The notes under the pieces are model-generated. The model made no database searches. It saw only the letters and a program-made list of their open reading frames with translations, and was not told the origin of the DNA. A program made the position numbers and the translations under genes. From Prostheceraeus crozeri (taxonomy: Eukaryota > Platyhelminthes > Polycladida > Euryleptidae), in contig CAJQUW010011064.1 in the NCBI GenBank assembly GCA_907163375.1, forward strand, positions 59,965 to 123,964: a stretch of DNA of 64,000 bases. The letters run 5' to 3'. Positions 48,951 through 60,166 of this stretch are shown here, piece by piece; positions within the stretch are counted from its first letter, which is position 1; every line of letters starts with the position of its first letter.

Positions 48951-49910
48951 TCAGTAACAGCTGACACGCCTGTAATATTGAGAAAGAATAATTTATTATT
49001 TATTTCTAGAATAGATAGTATTGTAAACAACTATAAAATTAATCCGTTTGAAATTAATAGTGATATGAAAGAAATTTCATTTGTTGATAATTTAGAAATT
49101 TATACTCATAATGGATGGAGTAAAGTAAAAAAAATTATTAGACATCTTACAAATAAACGTATTTATCGAATAAGAACAAAAATGGGAATAGTAGATGTTA
49201 CTGAAGATCATTCATTGTTAGATGAAACAGGTAATGAAATGAAGCCACAAGAATTAAATATAGGAACAAATTTACTACATAATAAATTATTTTTACACCA
49301 CAATACAATCACATTGAAACAAATTGTAAGTGATATTTATGTTAATGATCCACCTAATTTAAGATGTAAGCAAGCATTTATAGAAGGGTTCTTTTTAGGA
49401 GATGGCTCTGCTGGAATCTATAATTATGAATCAGGAGTCAGATATTGTTGTGCTCTATATAACCAAGATCTTAACCTCTTAATTAAATTAAATTAAAAAC
49501 ATATATTAATGAAGTCTATAACAATGATTGTAAAATATATGATACGATGAAATCGTCTAGGGTATACAAACTTAATTTTCAAAATCCAAAACAATATGCC
49601 ACATACTTTAGTGATAATTATTATAATCAGTTTAAAGAAAAACGTGTTCCTTGGTATGTTCTAAATGCTGAATATAATATTAGATATTGGTTCTTTGTTG
49701 GATTTTATGCAGCAGATGGGAGCAAGAAATCTTTTTTTACAAGTAAATATGCAATTATTCGTTTTACACAGAAAAATAAAGAAACCTTTAGTGGTTTATA
49801 CAATTTGGCATCATCTCTAGGTATTAATTTGGTAGTAAGCGAAAGACAAGATAAACCATTGTGTTTTACTGCGTGTCAAGTAAAAATGATATCACCAAAG
49901 ATGTCACCAC
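48951..49910 (+). other. Intein with LAGLIDADG-type endonuclease, cut by element C
   Basis: Directly after HYTN of polymerase motif C the sequence turns into an intein: block A SVTADTPVILRKN, block B GIVDVTEDHSLLDETG, and two LAGLIDADG-like dodecapeptides, FIEGFFLGDGSAG (near 49380-49415) and FFVGFYAADGSKK (near 49690-49728). Inteins at motif C of PolB are known in archaea and large DNA viruses. The C-terminal splicing blocks would lie beyond the insertion of element C. The region is not in one open frame. In animals an intein in a Polinton is at least rare. Confidence 0.8.
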
Positions 49911-50335
49911 AGTAATGGGCAAAAGACCGTTCCAGGACACCATAAAATTCAAAAAATGGTATCTTTAAAAACGACATAAATTCATGAATTTAGACCCTTT
50001 TTCAGGTTTTTAAGACCTAAATACATGAATTTAGTCCATTCAAAAGTACCATTTTTTCAAAGAATGGCATTTTTAAAAACGACATAAAATCATGAATTTG
50101 AACCCTTTTTCAGGTTATGAAGACCTAAATTCATAAATTTGGGCGTTTTTAAAAATACCCAATTTTCAAATTTTTCAAAATCTCAAATTTGAGAATTATA
50201 ATTTTTACTTTGAAAATCATGACCGTTCCAGGACACCGAAAATCATAAAAGTTGAGAATTTCAAATTCATGAATTTTATCCATCTTTCAGGTTTTTAAAA
50301 TATATCATGTGACTAATAATATTTCTTTAAGAATG
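49911..50335. repeat. Terminal inverted repeat of element C
   Basis: About 425 bp with the same AGTAATGGG start, ATTCATGAATTT palindromes and two GACCGTTCCAGGACACC copies as in element A. It has only a single inner module and lacks the double hairpins found in both ends of A. Confidence 0.88.
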
Positions 50336-50606
50336 TAGCACAATCTCTCACAATGCCTGTTATTGTTACTGCTTTGCACTCTGAAGAACCTCCCAATTGT
50401 AGGGAACAGCTGCTCCCGCATACATGATATAATTGCAGCTGCTTATCGCATTCCTGAGCCATTGAATTACAGAGTAAGCGGCTGTTACTCGTATTAAAAT
50501 TAAGGATCAAGAATGACGTGGAATATATTGCAGCATGTAGGAAGTGAGACTTCATTTACAATTCCATTAATCATAACTATTGACTGTTTTCTTTCTTCAT
50601 TGCAAA

Positions 50607-51216
50607 ATGCCAAAACGTACTGCCGCGGAAGCTTTTTCGTTTTACATGCCGATTTTACTAAACTTAATTAAAGAAGAGCACAAGGAAACTGCGAATAAAT
50701 ACTTTGAAGAGTGGAAGTTAGAAATTCAATCGAGAAAGAAGAACAAATTGGACTCTCAAAAACAAGTGGAGGATATTACAGTAAAAATAGAACAGTATCT
50801 GACCACTACTACAATTCCTCAGTTCAATGTTCAGTTCAAAAGAACATTTCATTACCATCGAAGATAGTGCTACTATGATTTCAAAACTGATTGCAAGTGA
50901 TAAAGTGCACCATGGGTCGTTGCTGAGAAGTGCTGCTTATCAAGGTTATGAATTTAAAAGAATTCTGGAATTGAGTGACAATAAAAAAAACAGATTTGTG
51001 GCAAACTTGGAACTATTTAGAATTTCCTATAACGTAAGTTATTGTTATTTCTTGATGAACTTATCAGATCTAATTCTACCACACGTATTATTTTTAAATT
51101 CATCAATGCCCATTAGTTTTGTTAGAAAACATTTTAAAGAAATCAAAATTTATATAGAAAAATTGAATCAACCGACAACTATAGAAGAAATGAGGTTTGG
51201 TTCCCAAGATGAATGA
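50607..51216 (+). pseudogene. Cargo gene of element C, not whole
   Basis: Homologue of the cargo gene at 18520-19125 (MPKRTAAEAFSFYMPILLNL; EDSATMISKLIASDKVHHGS). The coding sequences of the two are closely similar, and the non-coding DNA before the gene is also related. It sits between the terminal repeat and the membrane-protein gene, as in A. The frame is not whole. Confidence 0.75.
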
Positions 51217-51299
51217 ACATTAACTGTGTTGTTTCACTTTTTAAGATATGTGCAATGTACATACATATTTGATGTATACATATTTATGAAGACTTCTTT

Positions 51300-51590
51300 A
51301 TAAGTAGTAACACATTTTGGATTATTTTGAAATGTAATTAAATTTTCTTTTGTTCTCCAGTCCAATGGTAGTAGACTGCTATTGTATAGATCTATATTTC
51401 AGTATGTAACATAATCTTTGGTATTTAAGAATGATTCATGGAACTTAGTAATAACACATTTTGGATTATTTTGAAATGTAATTCTATTTTCTTTTGTTCT
51501 CCAGTCTCATGGTAGTAGACTGACATTGTACAATTGTATGATAAGATTGATTGTTGTATTATTATATTTGATGCAAAATACACTGCCGTT
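51300..51590. repeat. Tandem repeat downstream of the cargo gene in element C
   Basis: About two copies of the unit described at 18016-18435, in inverse orientation, with TTTTGTTCTCCAGTC in each. The array is one copy shorter than in element A. Confidence 0.75.
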
Positions 51591-51652
51591 GTTTTCAATT
51601 TTCTGTACAAGAAGTAGACATTATTACAGTTATTGGAATTTATTTCATTTAA

Positions 51653-51800
51653 AATGAATGATGAAAATCCGACAGTTATACTGAGTAATATAGGTGATAT
51701 ATTACCTCAGGTTAATAACATGACTGAGTTTTTAAAATTATACGGCAAACAAACAACTGCTAATTTCGATTTAAATAGAATTTCAGAAGATTGTATTTAA
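51653..51800 (+). other. Short copy of the protease gene start in element C
   Basis: It encodes MTEFLKLYGKQTTANFDLNR, closely similar to the first residues of the protease of element A (MSNINEFLKLYGTQTTTNFDL), then ends next to the membrane-protein gene. The same trace is at 17775-17953 in element A. Confidence 0.7.
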
Positions 51801-51829
51801 AATATCTATTCAAAATATTTCTTTAAAAA

Positions 51830-52525
51830 ATGGAAGAAACAAAAATGGAAGAAACCGCAAGAATATATCCTTCGTTGTCATATGAACGTAGTTCTACTTT
51901 AATGGACATTGAAAAAATGAACAAAGAAAAACACAAAGATAGAGTTAGGTATATGAAAGATAAGGAATCTCAATTATTACTTAGACTAGTACATTATAAA
52001 AAATTAAGAAAGAGATGGACTAAAGTTAAGAATGTAACACAAGGAATTGGCATATTCTTAACAATAAGTTTAGGCGCTCTCACTATTGTTATATCTTCAG
52101 GTGTTTTAGTAATTCCTGTTGTTGCTACAGCTTTAACAGGTACGGGTGTTTTTGCAACTTCACTTGTTACAATGTTAGATAAATCTTTAATAACTAAGAA
52201 ACGAAAATCATTAAAAACTAAGCATTTACATATTAAAGAAGTCTATGATAAACTACATTACTACTTTCAAAGAGTATGTGATGATAATGTTGTTACGCTA
52301 GATGAGATTGAAAAATTTGATCAAATAGTTACTGAAGTAAATCAAATATCATTTCAATTACAGTCAGAAAAAGTTGATGATAAGAATAGACAGGATGGCA
52401 AAATTTCTAGTGATGGTAAAATTTCTAATGAAGAAAATGATAAAATTTTTTTAGAAGAGCTAAAATCTTTAAGCGAAAATTTAAGCAAAACTTTATTAAA
52501 CAAAACTTTATTAAACAAAACTTAA
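51830..52525 (+). CDS. Two-helix membrane protein of element C
   Basis: The frame is open for 231 residues, starting MEETKMEETARIYPSLSYER. It has the same two membrane helices (GIGIFLTISLGALTIVISSG and VLVIPVVATALTGTGVFATS) and charged flanks as the copy at 17064-17756. The C-terminal tail carries LLNKT repeats and KISSDGKISNEEN. Best preserved of the three copies. Function unknown; possibly a virion membrane or lysis protein. Confidence 0.6.
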   Translation: MEETKMEETARIYPSLSYERSSTLMDIEKMNKEKHKDRVRYMKDKESQLLLRLVHYKKLRKRWTKVKNVTQGIGIFLTISLGALTIVISSGVLVIPVVATALTGTGVFATSLVTMLDKSLITKKRKSLKTKHLHIKEVYDKLHYYFQRVCDDNVVTLDEIEKFDQIVTEVNQISFQLQSEKVDDKNRQDGKISSDGKISNEENDKIFLEELKSLSENLSKTLLNKTLLNKT

Positions 52526-52646
52526 AACGAGAAAACTTTAAACGAAAAGATGTCAGACAACAAAGCAATAAAACAATAATTTGTTCAGTAAAATGTTTTT
52601 GTTGTATTCCAATGTTACCACAAAATTCAAATATTATATTTTTAAA

Positions 52647-53468
52647 ATGGATAAAATTAAAGCTGATAATCAAAAAAGAATAAAACAATTAGAAGAGTTA
52701 ATAAAACAAAGAAATATTATGAAAGAAAATCATCTTCAACATATAATGATAAAAGCTGGTATTCAATCTGATATGTTTGAAAAAATGCAGCAAACCGAGC
52801 AAGTAAAAACTGATTTTGAAAAAACTATGAAACCATTTAAAACTCTTGAAAAAGAAAGTACAAATAATGATAAACAAATTGATATAACAGATCCAGAGCA
52901 CAAAACTATATTAGATGACTATGGATTACTAGAATCAAACATTAATAAGAAATTACCAAAATATATGCAATTTGAACATTCTATCTCATTTATAGATGGA
53001 AAAACAATACCTAGATTTTATCTCGGACAAAAAGAAATATTTCCACAACCTTTTCGAGGTTAAATTTTTTCACCAGATAAATCTCCTTTTAATTTAGATA
53101 GAAATTTTGTTAATCTTTTAAGAGGAGCAGATTTAAATAATTATGCTGTAGAAGATCTCATAAAATATAAAGCTATGTAAGATAGAGTTGGTGCAGTAAA
53201 ATCTCTTAGACGTTATAAACAATTAGAAAATTTATTATCAACGGGAGTTAAAGTAGGAAAAGGTTTATCTGAAAAACAGAAAACTGAAAAAACTGTATTT
53301 TTACCAGATGAACCACAAGAATTACTAAATAGATTAAATATTTTAATATCGGCAATAAAAGAAGGACATAATTCTAGTTTCAATGAAATTCATGCTATAT
53401 TGAAAAGACTGTTAGAAAAGAAGATTCTAAATGAAGAGGATTATAAAAGTGCAACCGGACATCTCTGA
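52647..53468 (+). pseudogene. Conserved structural protein of element C, not whole
   Basis: Homologue of the proteins at 16115-16942 and 41432-42264, with MDKIKADNQKRIKQLEELIK, SFIDGKTIPRFYLGQKEIFP and the C-terminal helices. A hairpin repeat (GGACATCTCTGATGTC plus GGGC-TTC-GCCC) lies at its 3' edge, about 53455-53490. The spacer just before it is the intact counterpart of the target site of element B. The frame is not whole. Confidence 0.8.
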
Positions 53469-53516
53469 TGTCTTTAAGGGCTTCGCCCGTAGCTGAAATA
53501 TGTTGTTTCTAATTTT

Positions 53517-53650
53517 TAATTTATGATTTTTATCTATGATTTTTATCCACGATTTTTATCTACGATTTTTATCTATGATTTTTATCTATGATTTTTATCT
53601 ATGATTTTTATCTACGATTTTTATCTACGACTTTTATCTATAATATTTAT
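53517..53650. repeat. 12-bp tandem repeat array upstream of the penton gene
   Basis: About ten copies of GATTTTTATCTA with C/T changes. The corresponding array of element A has about four. This spacer would hold the penton promoter, so copy number may affect expression; that is speculation. Confidence 0.85.
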
Positions 53651-53669
53651 TCAATATTTTAACTAAAAA

Positions 53670-54458
53670 ATGTGTTCAGCAGATTTAGACAAAATTAATA
53701 ATCATTTAGAAAATCTAACAGAAATTTTGGGTTCATCAAAATTTAGTACGACGTTAAAAATTATAACAACTACTTCATCACACACTTGTAATTTAGAACC
53801 CATTCTACATTTGGAACAAAATAAAAATTATCAAATTGCATTGACTAGTTTCTCTACATTTAACACTATTCAAAACGTTATCAAAGATGTGAATGATCAA
53901 TTTAGATATTCTACTGATAAAGGCAAAACGTGGAAAATACAAACTTTTCTTCCTGGTTCTTACGAAGTTGAATCAATATCAAATGAAATTAAGAGAAATT
54001 TAGGTATACCATTTAAAGATAAGAAACAATTACATTTTGCAGTTGAACCGGCAGTTAATAAATTTTCTCTTACTTTAGACGAAAATCATCAAGTTGATTT
54101 TAATCATGATAGATCATTGTCAAAGCTATTAGGATTTAATAAACAAACCTATAGTCAAGGTTATCATTTAGGTGAGAAGATTCCAAAAATAACTGAAATG
54201 AATTCAATTGTTGTACATTGTGACATTATTGAAGGAGGATATATAAATGGTAAATTGTCAAATTTAATATTCAGTTTTCCAGCTTTTACTGTACCCATTG
54301 GTTATAGATTAAATGTATTTCCCCAAACATTAATCTATTTTCCTATTACAAGAAAAACTATTAACAACATTAACATGAGAATCACTGATGAAAAAGGACA
54401 AGAAATAAATTTTGGAGGTGAAGAGATTATGATAGATCTTTTGGTTCGAGAGGTATAA
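53670..54458 (+). CDS. PENTON: Penton protein of element C
   Basis: The frame is open for 262 residues, starting MCSADLDKINNHLENLTEIL. It is nearly identical to the pentons of A and D and ends with DEKGQEINFGGEEIMIDLLV. At several positions where A differs, C and D agree (NNHLENL, KDVNDQ, KIQTFLPG). C and D thus share a more recent ancestor for this gene than either does with A, although C and A share the PolB type. Confidence 0.82.
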   Translation: MCSADLDKINNHLENLTEILGSSKFSTTLKIITTTSSHTCNLEPILHLEQNKNYQIALTSFSTFNTIQNVIKDVNDQFRYSTDKGKTWKIQTFLPGSYEVESISNEIKRNLGIPFKDKKQLHFAVEPAVNKFSLTLDENHQVDFNHDRSLSKLLGFNKQTYSQGYHLGEKIPKITEMNSIVVHCDIIEGGYINGKLSNLIFSFPAFTVPIGYRLNVFPQTLIYFPITRKTINNINMRITDEKGQEINFGGEEIMIDLLVREV

Positions 54459-54552
54459 ACTCCCACGCGAAGCTAGAGAAGTTTAATTTTCTTCTTCTTC
54501 TTATTCTTTTTCTTTAAAAACAAAAATAAAAATATAAATTTTTTATTAGAAA

Positions 54553-55319
54553 ATGAGTGAAGTACTACCATTAAATAAAAAAAACTTAAATTTAATCATC
54601 ATCCAAATTTATCTAATAAAGTTTTGTCAGTTATTTGTGGAAGATCAGGTTGTGGAAAAACGTATCTATTGTTTAAAATTTTAACGACTCCAAATTTTTT
54701 GGATGATAACAATCTTATAATTTATACAACAACAGCAGAACAACCCGTCTATCAATTTTTAAAATATGGATTTGAAAATAATCTTAAAAAAACAGCAATT
54801 GCTTCATTATTCAAAGAATATGAAAATTCTGAATATGAAGAAGAAATAAGTTCGTGGTGTGAAGAAGCAGCAAAAAATAATCAGTTAGTTGAATCCAATA
54901 AAAATAAGCATATAAAGATACAATTAATAGATGATAGTGGTAATATGGAAGATCCTAGTAAACTAGATAAAACAATGAAACATTGTGTAATTTTTGATGA
55001 TTGTGTTAATGACAGAAATCAGTCAGTTCAGAGAAATTATTTCACAAGAGGTAGACACAATAACTTTAGTGTATTTTATTTAACACAAAGTATGTATTCA
55101 TTAGACGGAAGTGTTATTAGAAAGAATGCAAATATATTTATACTATTTGAAATAAATGCAAGAAACTTAAGTGATTTGTTAAGAGATTTATGTGTAAGAA
55201 ATAAAGATGAATTTAAACAATCGTGTAACAATGCTTGGTCAAAAGATTATGGCTTCATTACAATTAATATTGATAAAAAAATTCATGATAGAGTTATCGA
55301 ACAATTGTTCTCTGACTGA
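54553..55319 (+). pseudogene. ATP: Packaging ATPase (ATP) of element C, not whole
   Basis: Walker A, Walker B (CVIFDDCVND) and TRGRHNNFSVFYLTQSMYS are all present, nearly identical to A and D. It converges on PolB with about 140 bp of AT-rich spacer containing repeated AATAAAAAATTTT blocks. The frame is not whole. Confidence 0.85.
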
Positions 55320-57999
55320 AAGTCGATAGAAGATTTGTTTACTGAGTAATAAAAAATTTTTATTCTAGACTGATTTAAATAATAAAAAATTTTGATACTG
55401 AGCAATAGATAATAAAATTTTTATTCTATACTGATTTAAATAATAATGAATAAACTTTAAAAAGGTGAAGTAGTTATTTCATCAGGTAAAATTTTTCTTT
55501 TATCATCAAATGGATCTAATGCTAATTTATGTTCTTCTTTTAAATACATTTTATGTTTCTTTGAATTAAGTCTATAATTACATGCTGTTTTTATTTCATT
55601 ATTAAATAATGCATTTTTATAATCTTGAAATGTTATTTGATTAGCCACTGATGCCTTTGAAATTCCTTTTAATGTTTTATGTGTTTTAATATTATTAGTT
55701 GTATCATAACAGTAACATTTAGATTTTAAAAATATAGCTTCTGTTATGAAATCTTTATTTCCTTGTAATTCATCTTTTACTTTACATAAATCAGAAGGAT
55801 GAATGATATCTTTTATTTTATCTATTTCTTTAACAAGTGTAGAATTATACGGTATTGTTAATTCTAAGAAAACAGAATCCGTATCTGTAAAGTGTAATTT
55901 ATAGTTTTTGCCATAAGCAGGTGCTAAATAATCATATATTAATCTATACATAAATAGTTTAGCTAATTCTAATATAGTGAATCCAATAAAACTAACTTAT
56001 CATGTTTTACGCTAATTCGACGTAAATGTACAGCACAAAGTTCATCACTAAATCTAGTAGTTCTTTTATATGTAGGTTTCCTTGTTAAATTTTGAAACCT
56101 ATCTTTATCATAAACTATTTCAATATTTTGTCTATTACGCACATTTTCTAAAGTCTTACCATAAAATGCATTATTCATTAATTTGAAGAACACGTTTCCA
56201 AAATCATCTTTATTTCTTTTAGCTATTTTACGTTTTTCAATATTGAACTCTATATAATTTTTTAACCATTTAGATTTTTGATAAAATAGTTTTCGATGTA
56301 TTTTGGTGAGAATCATTCCATGTTCTAAATACCAATCTAGCATTCTTCTTTCAACAACATACTTTCCTTTATTACTTTGTGTTAACATAAGTTTTTTTGT
56401 TGGTCTGTATTTCCTAGGAATTATAGATTTTTGATAATCTGAAAAATCTTCTATATTGGGAATTTTGTTTTCGGGACAGAAAGGAAAATATTTTGTTTTA
56501 TCTTTTATTTCATCAGGATATACTAAATCAACTTCATATATATAACCATGATTATAATTTCCATCATATGTTTTTTGATAATCAAGAATATTACACCATT
56601 CCATCTCACCTGTTGGTAATTCTTGTATCATGCAAGAAGAATATAAGCTATTAAAATCATAATATAACAAATAGTTTTCTCTCATGAATTCATCAATTGC
56701 ATTTTCACGTTCTACTCCTTCTCGTTTCGTTCGAAAAATTTCTAATATTTTTTCTTTTTCTTCTGGAGATAAAGGTTTCATTATTCCATATTCTTGTGGA
56801 TTTACTTTCTTATTATAACATTTAACATATCTATTACCTAAAACTGATGAAACTCCACCTCTAATTCCAGATTCAAAAAATAATAATTTATCATATGTAT
56901 TTTCTTTATAATGTTTAAGTTTAACATTTGTATGTTTTAATCCTGCTAACCATGTTAAACCTGGTGTAGAATAACAATAACATGGATCTATTCCGTAATA
57001 TTCTAAACACATATCACGAAAGTTTTCAAAAAGATCAGCAAGGATTAATACATCTATCTGAAGATATTTCATTGTATAATCATACATTGTTCTACAATTT
57101 AACTCTCTCCAATTTTTTTCAGCTTCTGCATAATCTTCTTTAGATAATTGTGATTGTTTTAATGTTGATTTAAATTTATTTATTGGAGGAAGTTGTTTTT
57201 CTTCCATAATTTTATTCACAGAATTAAAATCAGTCTTCGACTGTGAACACCAGGTTTTATCTCCAGTTATATATTCATACGGAAATATTCCTTTTAAAGG
57301 TTTTAAATTATATTTATTGAATATTTTACATTGTTCAGGTTTCAAAGTTTTCCCCATAACATCTAATGAATAAGGAGTAAAAAATCTAAATGCATCTAAA
57401 ATTCTAATACAACCTTATTGCATTGAAAAATATTCTTCTTCTGTTTTACATAGTACATTTATTTGTTGTTGTTGTAATTTTTCAGATGAAAATAAATCTT
57501 TCATTACTAGATGGAAATCATATTTAGAACCATTATAGAAATATAGAGGAACAAAGTCATATTTAAATTTATTGGCATTAAGATTACAAGAATTATGTGC
57601 TGCACTTCTATATAATCCATTTAGATGATCATGATCTTTTACCTTATCAAGATATCTACCTCTGCCATTTTTATAATTTTTTGTAAATTCTTTTCCACAG
57701 TAATAACAATTTGTTTCATTAACAAAATTAATTTTTTCTTCATCCGTTAATGGAATCATTGGTATATTTGTTTCAAGCAATTGTGAAAAATAATTTTGTA
57801 ATTCTTCTACTTTCTTTGTAAACATTTCTGAACTATCTTCACCATAGTATTGATAATATTCTGATTTAAATAATTCAGGATAATTTGAATGAATGTACAT
57901 TCCCCAACATAATGGTTTTTGTTCAAATAAATATTTTTCTTTACTTTGTTCAGCTGAACTTTTTCCAGGTGCACTTTTTTCAGAATTATAATTTTCAGA

Positions 58000-58038
58000 A
58001 TCGGGCGAAGCCCTGGAAGACATCTCCGATGTCCCGTG
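58000..58038. repeat. Double-hairpin repeat in PolB of element C
   Basis: GGGC-GAA-GCCC followed by GACATC-TCC-GATGTC, read in the minus strand as GTSEMSSRASPD. At the same site element A has a different first hairpin (about 11606-11636, read ESSRASPD). Confidence 0.75.
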
Positions 58039-59563
58039 CTTTTGTGTAATATTAACATTATATGCTTCAAAATCACAATAAATAGTAAAGGGTACTTTAT
58101 TTTTCAAATAATGTGTATTATATTATAAATAATCATCTTTAGGAAAAGTATTTTCAACTGCTTCGTTTTGTTGGCAATTCTCCAAATGTCTATTCATTTC
58201 TTCTTTAGTTCTAAAGCTCGTCATACATTGAAGACAAGGAAAATTAGCATTATCTGAAGTTTTTGTAAATATAGAAACATCTTTACACAATATAAAATGA
58301 CCCTGATAATATAATATATTCGCTTGTGCTGGTTGTTTTGTCTGTTCTAATTTTTTAAATTTATCTTGATATATTTCATGTGTTTCATCAATTTCTTTTG
58401 TAAGATTAAATGTATTTCGATGAATATTTTGATTTAATATTTGTAGCTGTTGTTCATATTCTTTATTATATTGTTCTTTATATTGTTGTTGACATTTTTT
58501 TAAAGATTCATTTATTTTTTGATTGGTATCATTTTCTTCATTATTTAATTCTTTATTGTCTTCATTTAATTTTTGAATCGTTTCTAACTTATTTTGATAA
58601 TTATGGCTATATTCTTGTACTAATATTTTTGTTTGTTGTTGATAATCTGTTTTAATTTTTTGTAAAATTTTATTTAAATTTTGTAATTTTTGTTGATATT
58701 CTTAAGATAAAGATAAATAATCGGTATCATAATCATAATTATAATTACGTCCTTTATAATTATTATGATTAATCATTATTGGTGATAATGTTTTAACAAT
58801 TTGAAATTTTTCAGTACATATTATATTTCCTTGGTAAAAAATATTATGATGCATGTAATTTCCTCTTTTATTGTATACTATTTCTGATTGACATAAATTT
58901 TTATTATTCAAATAAAATTTTTTTGAATCTGAGTAAAATGGAGTAATATTACCAATAGAAACATAATTCACATTTAATTCAAAAACATTTACTTCTATTA
59001 AATTTTTATTCTTTTTATGAAACTTTATTAACCTATTATAATCATATGGAAATTCATGTAAGCCATCAGAAAGATCAAATTCATTTATGTATTCTTCTTT
59101 ATTATAATGACTTAGTCTTTCTTTATGATATACTGCAGGATGTAAATGTGCTATAATACTCCACAGAAAACAATAATCATCTTCATTTTTTATGTTGATT
59201 ATTTGTGGTGAACTGAAAGGCAAAGGAACATAACTACCACCAGTATTATTTTTATATTTATCAATTACTATTATCTTAGATAGTATTTTTACAAATCTCC
59301 AACCAGATTCACGTAACTGGGCTTCAATTATACAATTTTCTAATTTAAGTATCATCGATTCAAATATGGGTTGTATATCATTTACATTATGAATTTCTTG
59401 TGAATTTGTAAAATGTCCTTGTATCATTTCGTCAGGAATTCCATCAGGTCCATTTTTTGTATAAAGTACTTCTACATTCATATAACATTTGAAAGATTTC
59501 TTAAATATATTATAAAAGTTGGTTAGAATATCAGAAAAAGTTTCATCGGTTTCATTACGTTCA

Positions 59564-59752
59564 ACGGGCGAAGCCCTGGAACCTTCGGTTCGAACAGATT
59601 CATTAAATAAATATTTTATATCTGTTACTGGCGAAGCCCTAGAACCTTCGGTTCGTTCCGCTTCATCAAATTCATCTATTTCGTTAAATTCATCTGTATC
59701 GCTAAATAAATATCTTCCATCTGGTACGGGCCAAGCCCTAGAACCTTCGGTT
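59564..59752. repeat. Three double-hairpin repeats near the PolB start in element C
   Basis: Units at about 59564-59593, 59630-59656 and 59726-59752 share GAACC-GAA-GGTTC plus GGGC-TTC-GCCC (one with a changed base) and are read RTEGSRASPV, RTEGSRASPV and TEGSRAWPV. The middle one has an empty site in element A (near 9957-9960), exactly 30 nt shorter. The outer two are present in A with a different first hairpin. Confidence 0.85.
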
Positions 59753-60166
59753 TGTATGGTCTCATCTTCACTATTAAAAACTTTTTTATATTCCGAATGT
59801 GAATAATCATCAAACATTTTTTTAACTTTTATATCAGTAGGCAATGTTTCTAGATAGTTTTTATAACTATTTAATTTTAATATATTTCCTTCATCAACTC
59901 GTTCTACATTTTGTAAATGCAATTTACTATTTAAATGAGATTGATAACTTATTTTTGTTTGCAACTTTTTTTTACATAAGACACAATAAAACTTGGTATT
60001 TTCCATTTTTTTATTTTTTAAAGAAAAAAATTGTGCTTTAATTTTAGATATAAACATTCTAATATAAAGGTCTTGAGAGTTATTTTATATTATTATATAT
60101 CTCACGTTCTTTAGTTATTTTATTTTCTTTATCATATTAAGTTTTAGCATATAATGTTCTATAATA

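Larger units (their letters stand above)
21717..49910. mobile_element. Polinton element D, interrupted host of the nest (fossil)
   Basis: The left end begins AGTGTGACATCC, and the element runs to the window parts at 21717-22968 and 41418-49910. Between them lies element B, inside it lies a mariner, and element C interrupts it at 49911; its right end is outside the window. It carries membrane-protein, structural, penton and ATPase genes nearly identical to those of A and C, but a different PolB with an intein. It is the oldest layer here and is broken several times apart from the three insertions. Confidence 0.85.
46345..49910 (+). pseudogene. POLB: Second-type family B DNA polymerase with intein (element D), not whole
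   Basis: The span encodes a PolB unlike that of A and C. Seen in order: an N-terminal region with FGEYCYISSENFCFIKCYNV, exonuclease I (YIWDLETFPDPN), exonuclease II (IAHNSSGFDSYFP), exonuclease III (YLVNDILSLAFCIYKYN), polymerase motif A (MAFDATSLYPSAMYD), motif B (LLMNSLYGKTVQKD) and the strand leading into motif C (NEKYIHYTN). There an intein begins. The gene is interrupted by element C inside the intein, so the rest lies beyond the window. Two GRYAGGA repeat units are read in frame near 47995-48050. Confidence 0.85.
55457..60006 (-). pseudogene. POLB: Protein-primed PolB of element C, not whole
   Basis: Same polymerase type as in element A: N-terminal zinc finger (FYCVLCKKKLQTKISYQSHL), NIKNEDDYCFLWSIIAHLHP, the endonuclease-VII-like patch (CYYCGKEF, DHDHLNGLYRSAAH), motif A (YYDFNSLYSS), motif B (KLMNNAFYGKTL) and motif C (HFTDTDSVFLEL). 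Apart from the hairpin repeats the sequence is very close to element A. Three hairpin repeats lie near its start and one near 58000-58038. The sites of several element A repeats are empty here. The gene is broken. Confidence 0.88.

Noticed and set aside
53517-53650. Short regular repeats as a possible CRISPR array
   Set aside because: The 12-bp units have no spacers; it is a simple tandem repeat.
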